From assembly GCA_958295495.1 (NCBI GenBank), contig OY282352.1, positions 3,160,548 to 3,224,547 of the forward strand: a stretch of DNA of 64,000 bases, given 5' to 3'. The DNA comes from an uncultured Latescibacterota bacterium. GTDB taxonomy: Bacteria; Latescibacterota; UBA2968; UBA8231. The translations under genes were made by a program, and so were the position numbers. The notes beneath the pieces are model-generated. The model saw only the letters and a program-made list of their open reading frames with translations. It did not search any database and had not been told where the DNA came from. Within the stretch, counting starts at the first letter, position 1; the number at the start of each line of letters is the position of its first letter. Shown here in pieces: positions 53,075 to 61,815 of the stretch.

Positions 53075-54856
53075 TCACAAATAGAAGAAGATGTAGAACA
53101 ACCCGCCGAGAATGCCGGCCGATAGGCCGCGTACGATGGCCTTGTTTTCTGGTTTGAGCACCGTTTGTTCGACCATGTCGCCCCCGCCTAAGACCTCGTG
53201 CAACCCCTTGGGCACCATGTCCGAGCTATAGGCTTGGACGCGGCGGTCCCAGCGCACGATGCGGTCGGCAGTCGTTTCTATCCTGAGAAAGAGATCGCCA
53301 TAGGCCTCGCGCCGATGTTGGTTGCCCGAAAGGAGTAGCCGCCGGGGCGTCGGCGAGTACACCACTCGCGCCCTGACCAGACGATAGTAGAACACGTCGG
53401 CTGGCACGTCGGCTGGCTGGCGCACGAGCACCTGATATCCCCGCCTCTGCAACGTCCCGATCAGGGCGTCCTCGACGACCCAACTGGCCTCGTTCTCGTG
53501 GTCTTCAGCTTGGAGAAAAAGCCGCGTGCCGGGGGATAGGGGCAGGGCGTCCATTTGGTGGTCTAGGGCGCGGACAAAGGCTTGGTTGATCAACTGCAAG
53601 TCCGTGGGCGTTTGCTCTTCGTCGCCTTGGGCTTGGGCCGTTCCCTTCCACACCACGCGGATCGTGTTCGCGCCGCGCAGGGGAATGAAGTGCTCTCGCC
53701 CCACGGGCTCACAGGCACTCTGCCAAGTAAAAGGCCCCGGGCGCTGCGGCACGGCTTCGAGCGTCACCCGGATCGCCGCGCCCGCTCCCAAGCTGTCCAA
53801 GCCGCTCACCAGCAGGCTCGGTGCAGCTTCCTCTTCGCTTTGTACGAGTGCCGCGCCCAGCGGCCCTTCCACCAAGGAGACATCCGAGAACGTCGGCGGG
53901 ACTTGCAGGCGCAGGGCCGCGAGGCCGATGGGGTGGGGGCTCTCGTTGCGCCACATACAGGTGATTGGCCCGCGCTTGCCCACCTCCATAAACTTAGGCT
54001 CCAACGCCATCATAAACTTAGGCTCCAACGCCACCACGGGCAGCGGCTCCACCTGCAAGTGCTGGGTCGCCAAGTCCACTGGGCTCTGGCCGGAGACCTG
54101 CGCTGTGCCCGCCAATGGCAGGGGGCCGAGATGGGTCGGTGCCACGCGCACTGCCCAAGAGAGCGTGTCGGCCTGCCCGGGGGCCAAGCTGCCCTCCCAG
54201 TGCTGCGGGGGGTCGCCCTCCGGCCAGCTCAGTTCCGGCGGCCAAGTCCAGCTCAGCTCTTCTAAGGGCGGTCCAGGGGCCGCGTCAAAGCGCACAATCG
54301 CGCGCAAGTCAAAGCGCTCGCCCTGATAGACTCGCTGTGGCTCAATGGACCACGAAACAGCCGGTGGCGGGCGCACCGCTAGGTCGAATGCGATTTGGTG
54401 GGCTGGCGTGCCCTGTGGGTCGAGCGAGGAGTAGATCGCCGCGGACCAGCCGATTTTTTCCACTTCGGCGGCGACTAGGGCGATGTAGAGGGTGTCGATG
54501 TGTTCTCCGGCCAAGGGCCGCGCTGCATAGTCTATGCCGACGGACGCGGCCTCTAGCTGGGCTTGGCCTAATGCCGAGCGAACGTTCTGCAACCGCGCGT
54601 TCCCGAGGCACTGTAGCTCTGCGCTGACTATGGCTTCGCCATCGCCGGGAAAGTAGTGCAGATAGAGGATGGACTGCTGATCCAACGCCGGCCCGGCAAT
54701 TGCCGGTTGGTCCAAGCGCACACTGAGCGTCGAGCGGGCGCTCGCCGGCACCACGGCCGCCCACAGCGCGACGACCACCCCTAGCCCGCGCCAATAACTG
54801 CCATAGCTTTCTTTGCCCTGAAAGCCGCGTCTTCCTACTGTCCCTCGGGTTGCCAT
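53075..54856 (-). CDS. hypothetical exported protein with C-terminal membrane helix
   Basis: 593 residues. A hydrophobic N-terminal stretch (VVVALWAAVVPASA) looks like a signal peptide; the first ~25 residues may be extra. The body is beta-rich with several Ig/CARDB-like segments (LPLAGTAQVSGQSPVDLA; NESPHPIGLAALRLQVPP). The late part (DLQLINQAFVRALDHQMDAL; VVEDALIGTLQRRGYQVLVR) recalls lipoprotein/CsgG-like domains that act on envelope assembly. The last ~17 residues are a membrane helix (GILGGLFYIFFYL). I do not recognise the family. A 24-bp tandem repeat at 53987-54034 gives ALEPKFMMALEPKFME. It converges with the PBP gene, three bases apart. Confidence 0.75.
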   Translation of the reverse strand: MATRGTVGRRGFQGKESYGSYWRGLGVVVALWAAVVPASARSTLSVRLDQPAIAGPALDQQSILYLHYFPGDGEAIVSAELQCLGNARLQNVRSALGQAQLEAASVGIDYAARPLAGEHIDTLYIALVAAEVEKIGWSAAIYSSLDPQGTPAHQIAFDLAVRPPPAVSWSIEPQRVYQGERFDLRAIVRFDAAPGPPLEELSWTWPPELSWPEGDPPQHWEGSLAPGQADTLSWAVRVAPTHLGPLPLAGTAQVSGQSPVDLATQHLQVEPLPVVALEPKFMMALEPKFMEVGKRGPITCMWRNESPHPIGLAALRLQVPPTFSDVSLVEGPLGAALVQSEEEAAPSLLVSGLDSLGAGAAIRVTLEAVPQRPGPFTWQSACEPVGREHFIPLRGANTIRVVWKGTAQAQGDEEQTPTDLQLINQAFVRALDHQMDALPLSPGTRLFLQAEDHENEASWVVEDALIGTLQRRGYQVLVRQPADVPADVFYYRLVRARVVYSPTPRRLLLSGNQHRREAYGDLFLRIETTADRIVRWDRRVQAYSSDMVPKGLHEVLGGGDMVEQTVLKPENKAIVRGLSAGILGGLFYIFFYL

Positions 54857-55008
54857 TCGGTTCGTTCCTCGTCGCTGTTGCCGCGTACTGGCCCCTTGGC
54901 CAAAAAAGCCTAACTTACTTTTTAACTGTAACTTACGTCCAATTCAAGCCTAACGTACGACGCGGGTGCTGTCAAGGCGCAAGCCCCTGTCCGCAGCCGT
55001 AGAAAGGC

Positions 55009-55037
55009 TTGACTGAACCAGCGCGCTCCGCTAGATT
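55009..55037 (+). promoter_or_regulatory. probable promoter of the small-ORF/ytfI/ytfJ group
   Basis: TTGACT at 55009-55014 and TAGATT at 55032-55037 with 17 bases between, about 50 bases before ATG 55088. Confidence 0.45.
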
Positions 55038-55087
55038 GTACAAACCAGTTTGGCCGTTGTGCCTTGGTCCACACAAGGAGACGCACT

Positions 55088-55210
55088 ATGCCCGATCCCA
55101 TCGCGCAAGCCCAAGATCACGACCTTGGCCGCTTGGAGGGTATCGCCGAGCAGTTAGACTGCCGACTGGACGCCATTGAGAAGCTGACCTCAACCCGCTC
55201 GCCCGGCTGA
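55088..55210 (+). CDS. 40-residue peptide, or first part of a TGA-interrupted membrane protein
   Basis: ATG 55088 follows AAGGAG. The 40 residues form a charged helix (GRLEGIAEQLDCRLDAIEKL). After TGA at 55208 the same frame stays open to 55329 and codes a hydrophobic stretch (LAIELCIITMFVVMQFSG) plus a basic tail. It may be one small coiled-coil/membrane protein broken by a nonsense mutation, or a genuine short peptide. Confidence 0.4.
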   Translation: MPDPIAQAQDHDLGRLEGIAEQLDCRLDAIEKLTSTRSPG

Positions 55211-55326
55211 ATCCAACCGCCCCGGCTGGCCATTGAGTTGTGCATTATCACCATGTTCGTCGTTATGCAGTTTAGCGGACGCACGGCTTGGAACGCGGCG
55301 TGGCCGAAGAAGCCGCGCCCCTTTTC

Positions 55327-55980
55327 ATGCTAGATTGGCTATTCCCCGCGCTGGCCGCGCTCGGCCTCGGCGCGTTGTGCGCCCCCATGACCCTTGCCTT
55401 GCGCTGCCGGCGCGAGGAACTCCCGGAGTCTTGGGAATGGGGAGTGCGGCTGTCCTTTTTTTGGGGAGGGCTAGGGCTTGGACTGCGGTGGGCTCCCAAG
55501 GGCCTTTGCATCGCGCCCGTGCTCTTGGGTCAATTCCTGCCGTACCCCTTGCTGCCGCTACCGCTGCGGACCCAAGTCAAGCGCCGGCAAAGAGCGCGGC
55601 GCAAAGCCAAGAAAGAGGCCGCGCCCCAAGCGAGCGAGCCGAACCTACCCTCGCTCGTGCGCCTGCTGCTCGAGCCAGGCCTTAGGCTATTGGCGAGCCT
55701 GCCGCGCATCATCTGGCTCAAGAGGCTGCGGATCCAGGGCCGCTTGGGTTTTGCCGATCCGGCCCAAACCGGGCGGGTCTATGGCTATTTACGTGCGGTT
55801 GCAGCGCGCAAGGGCAAGGTCCAAATAAACGTCAGCCCGGATTTTGTGCGCACGGGGGCCTTTGGTCGCTTGGACTTGGTCGCTCATCTGCACTTGGGTT
55901 TGTTAATTTTGCTCTTGGGGCGCTTTGGTTCGCAGGCGGCCTACCGCTTGTTGGCCGCGCGCTTCCGCACCCCGATCTAA
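55327..55980 (+). CDS. DUF2953-like membrane protein (YtfI-like)
   Basis: About 217 residues with an N-terminal hydrophobic segment (WLFPALAALGLGALCAP), a basic/Ala-rich middle and the DUF2953 stretch LRIQGRLGFADPAQTGRVYG followed by INVSPDFVRTGAFGRLDLVA. In Bacillus the DUF2953 protein YtfI is encoded next to YtfJ/GerW; the same neighbour follows here after 15 bases. Function unknown. Start uncertain: ATG 55327 lacks a clear ribosome-binding site, and upstream TTG/GTG codons (55288, 55300) are possible. Confidence 0.7.
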   Translation: MLDWLFPALAALGLGALCAPMTLALRCRREELPESWEWGVRLSFFWGGLGLGLRWAPKGLCIAPVLLGQFLPYPLLPLPLRTQVKRRQRARRKAKKEAAPQASEPNLPSLVRLLLEPGLRLLASLPRIIWLKRLRIQGRLGFADPAQTGRVYGYLRAVAARKGKVQINVSPDFVRTGAFGRLDLVAHLHLGLLILLLGRFGSQAAYRLLAARFRTPI

Positions 55981-55995
55981 GCCGAGGAGTTTTTC

Positions 55996-56370
55996 ATGGC
56001 ATCGTCCGTAGAATCCCTAGTTGAGCGCGTCCTAGGCGAGCTGCATCGCATCGTGCAAACCGAAACCGTCGTCGGGCAGCCGTTTCAGGCCGGCAACTTG
56101 ACCATTATTCCGGTATCGAAAATATCGTTTGGCTTTGGGGCCGGCGGGGGGCTGGAGGGCAAGGGGCAGAGCGGGACGGGTGGCGGCGCGAACATCGAAC
56201 CCATCGCCTTCCTCATCGTCGATGCCGACGGCAAGGTGCAGGTGGCGTCCATCGGCGATCAGGAGGCCGGTTGGGGTCAGATCGTCGGGCTGGTGCCCGA
56301 GGCCATCGCCAAGATCAAGAAGTTCGTCAGCAAGAGTAAAGATAAAGACGCCAAGGCCGAGTGCGACTGA
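55996..56370 (+). CDS. GerW/YtfJ-family protein
   Basis: 124 residues of the GerW (YtfJ) family: an amphipathic N-terminus (SSVESLVERVLGELHRIVQT), VVGQPFQAGNLTIIPVSKIS, the Gly-rich FGFGAGGGLEGKGQSG and IEPIAFLIVDADGKVQ. In sporulating Firmicutes it is needed for spore germination, but homologues are widespread in non-sporulating bacteria with unknown role. The gene pairs with the DUF2953-like gene upstream. GAGGAG precedes ATG 55996. Confidence 0.88.
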   Translation: MASSVESLVERVLGELHRIVQTETVVGQPFQAGNLTIIPVSKISFGFGAGGGLEGKGQSGTGGGANIEPIAFLIVDADGKVQVASIGDQEAGWGQIVGLVPEAIAKIKKFVSKSKDKDAKAECD

Positions 56371-56376
56371 GCCGCT

Positions 56377-56898
56377 TCAGTGGTGATCTTGGCCAGTGGG
56401 GAACACCTTGAAGCGCCCGTCTAGCAATAGGTGGGTGTACCAACCGGCGATGCCGGCAATAAAGAAAACCCAGTGCCCTTCGAGCAGGGTGTGTACGTTG
56501 TCCCAGTTAAATTCCCCCAGAAAAGCCTGCCGCGCCCGCCAGTACTCGTAGGTCGTGCCCAGCAACCCTACGGTGATGAACGGACTGATCTTCGAGTGCG
56601 TCCAGCCGCGGTGGTGATCCAAAAGCGGTAGGACGCACAAGATACCCACCAGAGTCGCCAGTTCGTAGTCCTCAATCCAGCCCAGATAGAGCAAGGTGCA
56701 GAAGACGCCGCGGAAAAACCACCGCTGCGCCACCGAAGCCGTGTCCAAGTCGGGAAAGAGGGAAAAGAACAGGGCGGTGCCGGCGACGGCGGCTTGGGTC
56801 GTCAGGTCGTCGGGCGCGACATGGCCCAAGTAGGTCGCGCCCGCCGCCACCACACTACCGGCGACAATCCCTCCCAAAACATGGCCTTTGAAGTTCAC
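56377..56898 (-). CDS. YdjM-family inner-membrane metal-dependent hydrolase
   Basis: 173 residues with four to five membrane segments. Conserved YdjM/DUF457 positions: MNFKGHVLGGIVAG at the start, LFFSLFPDLDTAS, LLDHHRGWTHSKI and AGWYTHLLLDG, whose His/Asp residues would bind metal. Substrate unknown. It is 10 bases downstream of rlmN on the same strand and converges with the GerW-like gene. Confidence 0.82.
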   Translation of the reverse strand: MNFKGHVLGGIVAGSVVAAGATYLGHVAPDDLTTQAAVAGTALFFSLFPDLDTASVAQRWFFRGVFCTLLYLGWIEDYELATLVGILCVLPLLDHHRGWTHSKISPFITVGLLGTTYEYWRARQAFLGEFNWDNVHTLLEGHWVFFIAGIAGWYTHLLLDGRFKVFPTGQDHH

Positions 56899-56908
56899 GA
56901 TCCCCAGC

Positions 56909-57958
56909 TCATTTTTCTCGGCGGTGGTAGAGCTGACCGCAGGCCGCGTCGATGTCCCGCCCGCGGCTGTGGCGCACGGTAAACTCGACGCGGCAGCCTC
57001 TGAGCACTTGGTAAAACTGCTCTAGGCGCCGGCAGCTTGGTCGGCGGAAGCGGCGGTCCGCATCCGTTTCGTTGTAGGGTATGAGATTGATCTTGCAGGG
57101 AATGTCGCGGGTCAACTCGGCCAGCCGCCGCGCGTCAGCGTCCGCATCGGTCAACCCGGCCATGAGTACGTATTCAAAGGTTACGCCATAGCCGCGACGG
57201 GCGAAAAATTCGCGCGCCACCGCCAAGAGGTCGGCGATCTTGTACTTGCGGTTGATCGGCATGAGTTGCTCGCGCATCTGGTCGGTCGTGGCGTTGAGCG
57301 AAATGGCCAACCCCACGTTGAGATCTTCGGCCATGAGCCGGCGGATGCCCGGAATGTAACCCGCGGTGGATACCGTGATTTTCCGCCCCCCCAACCCAAT
57401 GCCCTCTTTTAGGCGCATCAGTTTTAGGGCGCGCGCGACCGCCGAGTAGTTGAGCAGCGGCTCGCCCATCCCCATCATCACCACATTGGTCACCTTCTCG
57501 CCCCGCCCGCGGGCGAAGTGGTTCACCTGCAAGAGCTGATCGACGATCTGCCCGGCTTCGAGGTTGGCGATCATCCCCATCCTTCCGGTGGCGCAGAACT
57601 TGCAGTCGAGCGGGCAGCCTACTTGCGACGACAGGCACGCAGTGCGCCGGGTGCCATCCGCGATCAACACGGACTCGATCCGCTGCCCGGTGGGCAGCTC
57701 AAAGAGGAATTTGACGGCCTCGCCCGTGGCCGACTCTTGACGCCTGACGAGGTGCAGCCAAGTAATACGCGTCCGCTCGGCCAGCTTTTCCCGCAAAATT
57801 TTGGAGACATTGGTCATCTCCCGGACATCGCGCACGCCCTTGGCGTAGAGCCAATTGAGGATCTGACGGGTGCGGTACGCGGGTTCTTCAAGCTCGCCGA
57901 CGAGCTGATTGAGTTCGCCGGGCAGCATGGCCTTCAGGTCGTAGAGCCGACTAGTCAC
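56909..57958 (-). CDS. rlmN: 23S rRNA (adenine(2503)-C(2))-methyltransferase
   Basis: A radical-SAM methyltransferase for A2503 of 23S rRNA (and A37 of some tRNAs). 349 residues. N-terminal LPGELNQLVGELEEPAYRTR, the cluster motif CPLDCKFCATG, VVMMGMGEPLLNY, and the C-terminal catalytic Cys in RGRDIDAACGQL. The start ATG at 57958 faces the M23 peptidase gene in a divergent 118-base spacer. Confidence 0.95.
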   Translation of the reverse strand: MTSRLYDLKAMLPGELNQLVGELEEPAYRTRQILNWLYAKGVRDVREMTNVSKILREKLAERTRITWLHLVRRQESATGEAVKFLFELPTGQRIESVLIADGTRRTACLSSQVGCPLDCKFCATGRMGMIANLEAGQIVDQLLQVNHFARGRGEKVTNVVMMGMGEPLLNYSAVARALKLMRLKEGIGLGGRKITVSTAGYIPGIRRLMAEDLNVGLAISLNATTDQMREQLMPINRKYKIADLLAVAREFFARRGYGVTFEYVLMAGLTDADADARRLAELTRDIPCKINLIPYNETDADRRFRRPSCRRLEQFYQVLRGCRVEFTVRHSRGRDIDAACGQLYHRREK

Positions 57959-57969
57959 CTTAAAAGTCC

Positions 57970-57998
57970 TTGACGCTTAAATGGCACAAGATTATATA
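57970..57998 (+). promoter_or_regulatory. promoter of the M23 peptidase gene
   Basis: TTGACG at 57970-57975, a 17-base spacer, and TATATA at 57993-57998, in the spacer divergent to rlmN. Confidence 0.6.
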
Positions 57999-58076
57999 TG
58001 TTAAGATTTTGCTGATATTGGTCAACGGTCCCCAGCCGTTGTCAGTTTCCTTGTTCTTTACCCATACATTTTGAAT

Positions 58077-59372
58077 ATGCGATTTGGATTTGCCATCTGG
58101 TTCTGGGGCATCTTCCTGAGCAGCCTTGCGCTTATGGCCCTGCGCTTGGGGATGTCCTCTCAGCATTCGACGGCTGCCGCGGCCCAGCTCGAAGAAGTGG
58201 CCTTTGCTCCGGCCGCCGTGCGGGAGCCGCCCTTTGTCGGCCCCCCAATTCCGCCCCCGCCCGACGACGTCACGCGGACGATTGCCGCCGTGCTGAGCCG
58301 CGGGGATTCCATCGACCGCTCGCTCAAACACCACCGCGTCCCGAGCCGCCAATTGGACCTGCTGTACCAAGCGTTGGACGCGGTCTTCGACCCCGCTCAA
58401 GTCAAGCCGGGCGACTACTACGAGGTCGCAATCGACAGCAGCGACGCCATTCGCCGCTTCCGCTACACGCCCCACCGCACCCCGGATCGCCCGATCGAGG
58501 TGGAGCTGCGCGACGGCCAGCTCGTTGCCGGCCAGTTACAACTGCCGTTGGAGCGACGGCTCGAGCGGCTCAAAGTGCGCATTGAGAACAACCTCTCCAA
58601 CGCCATCAGCACAGCCGGGGAGGGCAGCGCGCTCAGCGATGTGCTCGCCGATGACATATTCGGCGCAGTCATCGACTTCCAGCGGGACCCGCGCCACGGC
58701 GATCGGCTGGGGGTCGTCTTTGAAAAGCTCTACTTGGACGGGCGTTTTATCCGCTACGGCCACGTCCTCTTGGCGCGGTACGAAGGTGAACGAGTGACCA
58801 AACTGGGGGTCCGCTATGCCTCGGCCGAGGGGGAGGACGCCTATTACAACGCCAGCGGCCGCTCCCTCGGCCGGATGTTCGTACTCAAGCCCCTCGGGGT
58901 CAATCGCATTACCTCGCGCTTCAATCGCCAACGCTTCCATCCCATTCACAAAAAGCAACGCCCCCATCTGGGCACGGACTACGGGGCGCGGACCGGCACC
59001 CTAGTGTGGACTACGGCCCGCGGGAAGGTTGCGTACGCCGGCTGGCAAGGCGGCTACGGCAAGTTGGTCGAAATCGTCCATGCCAATGGCTACCGCACCC
59101 GCTACGCGCACCTGAGCCGGATATTGGTTCGCAAGGGCCAGCTCGTACAGCAAAAAGATATCATCGGCCAAGTCGGTGCTACCGGATTTGTGACCGGCCC
59201 CCATCTGCACTACGAAATCATCAAAGACGGCCACCACATCAATCCCGAACACATCAACACCGGCCGCGTCGGCCAAACCCTAGCCGACGACCAGTTGCCC
59301 GACTTTGTCCGCAAGCGCGACGCGCTCTTGCACATCCTCGCGGTCGGCCCGCGCTTCGCTGCGGTCCCTTGA
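58077..59372 (+). CDS. M23-family peptidoglycan endopeptidase
   Basis: 431 residues. An N-terminal signal anchor (FAIWFWGIFLSSLALMAL), a Pro-rich spacer, an OapA/LysM-like domain (DAVFDPAQVKPGDYYEVAID) and a C-terminal M23 domain. Zinc ligands and catalytic His: HLGTDYGARTGT near residue 300, and GFVTGPHLHYEI. Likely a membrane-anchored periplasmic DD-endopeptidase for cell-wall growth or daughter separation. ATG 58077 is preferred over TTG 58071. Confidence 0.9.
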   Translation: MRFGFAIWFWGIFLSSLALMALRLGMSSQHSTAAAAQLEEVAFAPAAVREPPFVGPPIPPPPDDVTRTIAAVLSRGDSIDRSLKHHRVPSRQLDLLYQALDAVFDPAQVKPGDYYEVAIDSSDAIRRFRYTPHRTPDRPIEVELRDGQLVAGQLQLPLERRLERLKVRIENNLSNAISTAGEGSALSDVLADDIFGAVIDFQRDPRHGDRLGVVFEKLYLDGRFIRYGHVLLARYEGERVTKLGVRYASAEGEDAYYNASGRSLGRMFVLKPLGVNRITSRFNRQRFHPIHKKQRPHLGTDYGARTGTLVWTTARGKVAYAGWQGGYGKLVEIVHANGYRTRYAHLSRILVRKGQLVQQKDIIGQVGATGFVTGPHLHYEIIKDGHHINPEHINTGRVGQTLADDQLPDFVRKRDALLHILAVGPRFAAVP

Positions 59373-59409
59373 CATCCGCGCAGCTCTGGTTTGTATTGGC
59401 CCTCTTGCT

Positions 59410-59811
59410 ATGGAAATAAAATCGCTGCAAGAAATCGAAAATTTGGCCGAGCGCGATGGTCGCTATAAGAGCGCTGCGTACCTCTTTGTGTACGACGCAC
59501 TGGAATACACCGTGCAAAAGCTCGGCAAGGACGCCTTGGCCGACGAGAAGCGGCACATTTCCGGTCGGGATCTGGTCTTTGGCATCAGCGAGTACAGTGC
59601 CGATCAGTTCGGGCCGCTCACCTGCTCGGTCTTTGCCCATTGGGGCATTGAGCAAACGCGCGACTTCGGCGAGATTGTCTTCAACTTGGTCGGCGCGAAT
59701 TTGCTGCGCAAAACAGACGAGGACCGGATTGAAGACTTCGTCGATGTGTACGACTTTGCCGAGGAATTTAACTGGAAGAAGCGCAAGGCCGACCTCGAGC
59801 GCCTGCCCTGA
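59410..59811 (+). CDS. Minf_1886-family conserved protein
   Basis: 133 residues matching the small cytosolic family seen in Verrucomicrobia, Planctomycetes and relatives: the segments AYLFVYDALEYTVQKLGKD, HISGRDLVFGISEYSADQFG and GIEQTRDFGEIVFNLVGANL. Function unknown. It lies 15 bases upstream of larC and is probably cotranscribed with it. Confidence 0.8.
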   Translation: MEIKSLQEIENLAERDGRYKSAAYLFVYDALEYTVQKLGKDALADEKRHISGRDLVFGISEYSADQFGPLTCSVFAHWGIEQTRDFGEIVFNLVGANLLRKTDEDRIEDFVDVYDFAEEFNWKKRKADLERLP

Positions 59812-59826
59812 ACGCGGGACGCGAAG

Positions 59827-61044
59827 ATGAAAATCGCCTATTTCGACTGCTTCTCAGGTATCAGCGGCGACATGATCTTGGGTGCCCTGCTCGACGCTGG
59901 TCTCGCGCTAGAGGATCTCAACCGAGAAATCGCCAAGCTGGGCGTACAGGACGTCGCGATTGAGTGCGAATCCACCGCCCGGCACGCTATTGCCGCCACC
60001 CGCGCCAAGGTCTGCGTGGCTGGCGCGCCTTTGGCCGACGCCGAGCACCATCTCGACCTGTCTGGCGAGCACCCGTACGCCCACGCCCACGCCCACGCCC
60101 ACCTCAAAGATATAACCGGCCGCATTGCCGACAGCCGCTTGGACTGTGTCGTCAAGGAACGCTCCATCCGCGTATTTGAGCGCCTGTGTGCAGCCGAAGC
60201 CGAGGTGCATAATGCCGCGCCCGCCGAAGTGGCCCTGCACGAAGTGGGTGCCCTCGACGCCCTGATAGACGTAGTGGGTGCCGTGGCCGGCCTCCAGCTC
60301 TTGGGGGTTGCCGAGGTCTGCGCTTCGCCCCTGCGCTTTGGCACGGGTTTTGTGCGCTGTGCGCACGGGCGCTACCCAGTGCCGGTGCCCGGGGTCTTGG
60401 CCCTGTGCCGCGACGTGCCGACCGAACAGACCGATATTCGCGCCGAACTCGTCACCCCGACCGGGGCGGCGATCATCACCACGTTGGCCCGGTCCTTTGG
60501 GCCGCAGCCGCCCTTTTGCCAACAGGCTGTCGGCTATGGCGCGGGCCGCCGCGACTTAGAGGCCACCCCCAATCTATTGCGCCTGCGCTTGGGTGAGCGC
60601 GCGCCGGCCAGCGAGCGCGTCCTGCTGATCGAAGCCAATATCGACGACATGAACCCGGAAGTGTACGGCTACCTCTTTGACCGGCTGCTAGCGCAGGGTG
60701 CGTGCGACGTGTACGCCACGCCGGTCCTGATGAAGAAGGGCCGCCCAGGCAATGTCCTCAGCGTCCTCACTCCGGCGGACCGCTTGGACGAACTAGCCGA
60801 AATCGTCCTGCGAGAAACAACGACCATCGGCCTCCGCTACTACGGGGTGGAACGCCGCGTCTTGGAACGCCAAGTCCGCACCGTTGCCACGCCGTACGGG
60901 GAGGTCGGCGTCAAGTTTAGCTGCATAGGCGGACGCCGCCGCGCCGCCCCTGAATACGAGGACTGCACTCGGCTGGCCCAAGAGCACCAAGTGCCCTTGC
61001 TCTCCGTATATGAGGCCGCTTGCGCGGCCGCCACCAAGGAGTAA
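59827..61044 (+). CDS. larC: nickel insertion protein LarC
   Basis: 405 residues of the LarC (DUF111) family, which makes the nickel-pincer cofactor by inserting Ni into a pyridinium dithiocarboxylate. The start MKIAYFDCFSGISGDMILGA is diagnostic. A His-rich stretch (HPYAHAHAHAHLKD) near residues 77-90 may hold nickel. Family segments HEVGALDALIDVVGA and EANIDDMNPEVYGYLFDRL follow. The gene is unbroken, unlike the frameshifted larC1/larC2 of some species. larA, larB and larE are not in the window. It ends on the A that begins the next ATG. Confidence 0.93.
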   Translation: MKIAYFDCFSGISGDMILGALLDAGLALEDLNREIAKLGVQDVAIECESTARHAIAATRAKVCVAGAPLADAEHHLDLSGEHPYAHAHAHAHLKDITGRIADSRLDCVVKERSIRVFERLCAAEAEVHNAAPAEVALHEVGALDALIDVVGAVAGLQLLGVAEVCASPLRFGTGFVRCAHGRYPVPVPGVLALCRDVPTEQTDIRAELVTPTGAAIITTLARSFGPQPPFCQQAVGYGAGRRDLEATPNLLRLRLGERAPASERVLLIEANIDDMNPEVYGYLFDRLLAQGACDVYATPVLMKKGRPGNVLSVLTPADRLDELAEIVLRETTTIGLRYYGVERRVLERQVRTVATPYGEVGVKFSCIGGRRRAAPEYEDCTRLAQEHQVPLLSVYEAACAAATKE

Positions 61045-61805
61045 TGCCCATCATGTTGCGGTTGATCTTATGTGCGTTCTGGCTGGTGCCGCTGTCGAGC
61101 CAAGCCGCCGAATGGCCGGCTTCTAGCGCCGACCTAGACGAATTCGACAATATCCAGCACCTGCCCGCCGGCGAAGGCCCAGCTCGCCTCGTGCTCGGCG
61201 ACTTCGCCGGCCGGATCCACATCTATGAAGAGCGCGATCACACCTATACCGAGGTGTGGGAAAGCGAGTATCTCGAAGGGGCCGTAGCCGGCGTGTTCGT
61301 CCTCGACATCGACGACGACCAACTCGACGAAATCGTCGCCTATACCGACCTCGGCCGCGTGTATTACTTCGACTCCGAGAACTACGCGCTGCTGTGGAGC
61401 AACTCGCCCAATGACTACGCCCGCATTACCAGCCTGACTATCGGCGACATTGACGACGACCCCCAGCCCGAGCTCGTGTTTTGTGCCGATGGCCGCTTAA
61501 TCGTGTACGACGGCCGCGACCAGTACGAGCAGTGGCGCAGCGTCCAGACCGACTTGACGGCCCGTCAGATCCTCATCGGCGACGTAGATGGAGACGACGA
61601 AGACGAGATCGTGCTCAACGACGGCTACGTGTTCGGCGCCCGCTTATTCGACTTGGAGTGGAAGTCGCCCGAGCCGTTTGGCGAGCGCATGGGTCTGCTC
61701 GACCTCGACGCGGACCTGATTCCCGAGGTCATCGGCGAGTTTCAGGGCCGCTATCTGCGCATCTTTGACATTGACCTGCGGCGGGAAAAGTCGCTCAGCC
61801 GCTAG
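61044..61805 (+). CDS. exported FG-GAP repeat protein
   Basis: 253 residues with a signal peptide (LRLILCAFWLVPLSSQA) and a small beta-propeller of FG-GAP/VCBS-like units with acidic loops: DIDDDQLDEIVAY, DIDDDPQPELVF, DVDGDDEDEIVLN, DLDADLIPEVIG. Probably periplasmic or surface-exposed and calcium-binding. The ATG overlaps the larC stop by one base and AAGGAG lies just before it, so translation is coupled to larC. Substrate unknown. Confidence 0.8.
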   Translation: MPIMLRLILCAFWLVPLSSQAAEWPASSADLDEFDNIQHLPAGEGPARLVLGDFAGRIHIYEERDHTYTEVWESEYLEGAVAGVFVLDIDDDQLDEIVAYTDLGRVYYFDSENYALLWSNSPNDYARITSLTIGDIDDDPQPELVFCADGRLIVYDGRDQYEQWRSVQTDLTARQILIGDVDGDDEDEIVLNDGYVFGARLFDLEWKSPEPFGERMGLLDLDADLIPEVIGEFQGRYLRIFDIDLRREKSLSR

Positions 61806-61815
61806 CGGCCCGGCC

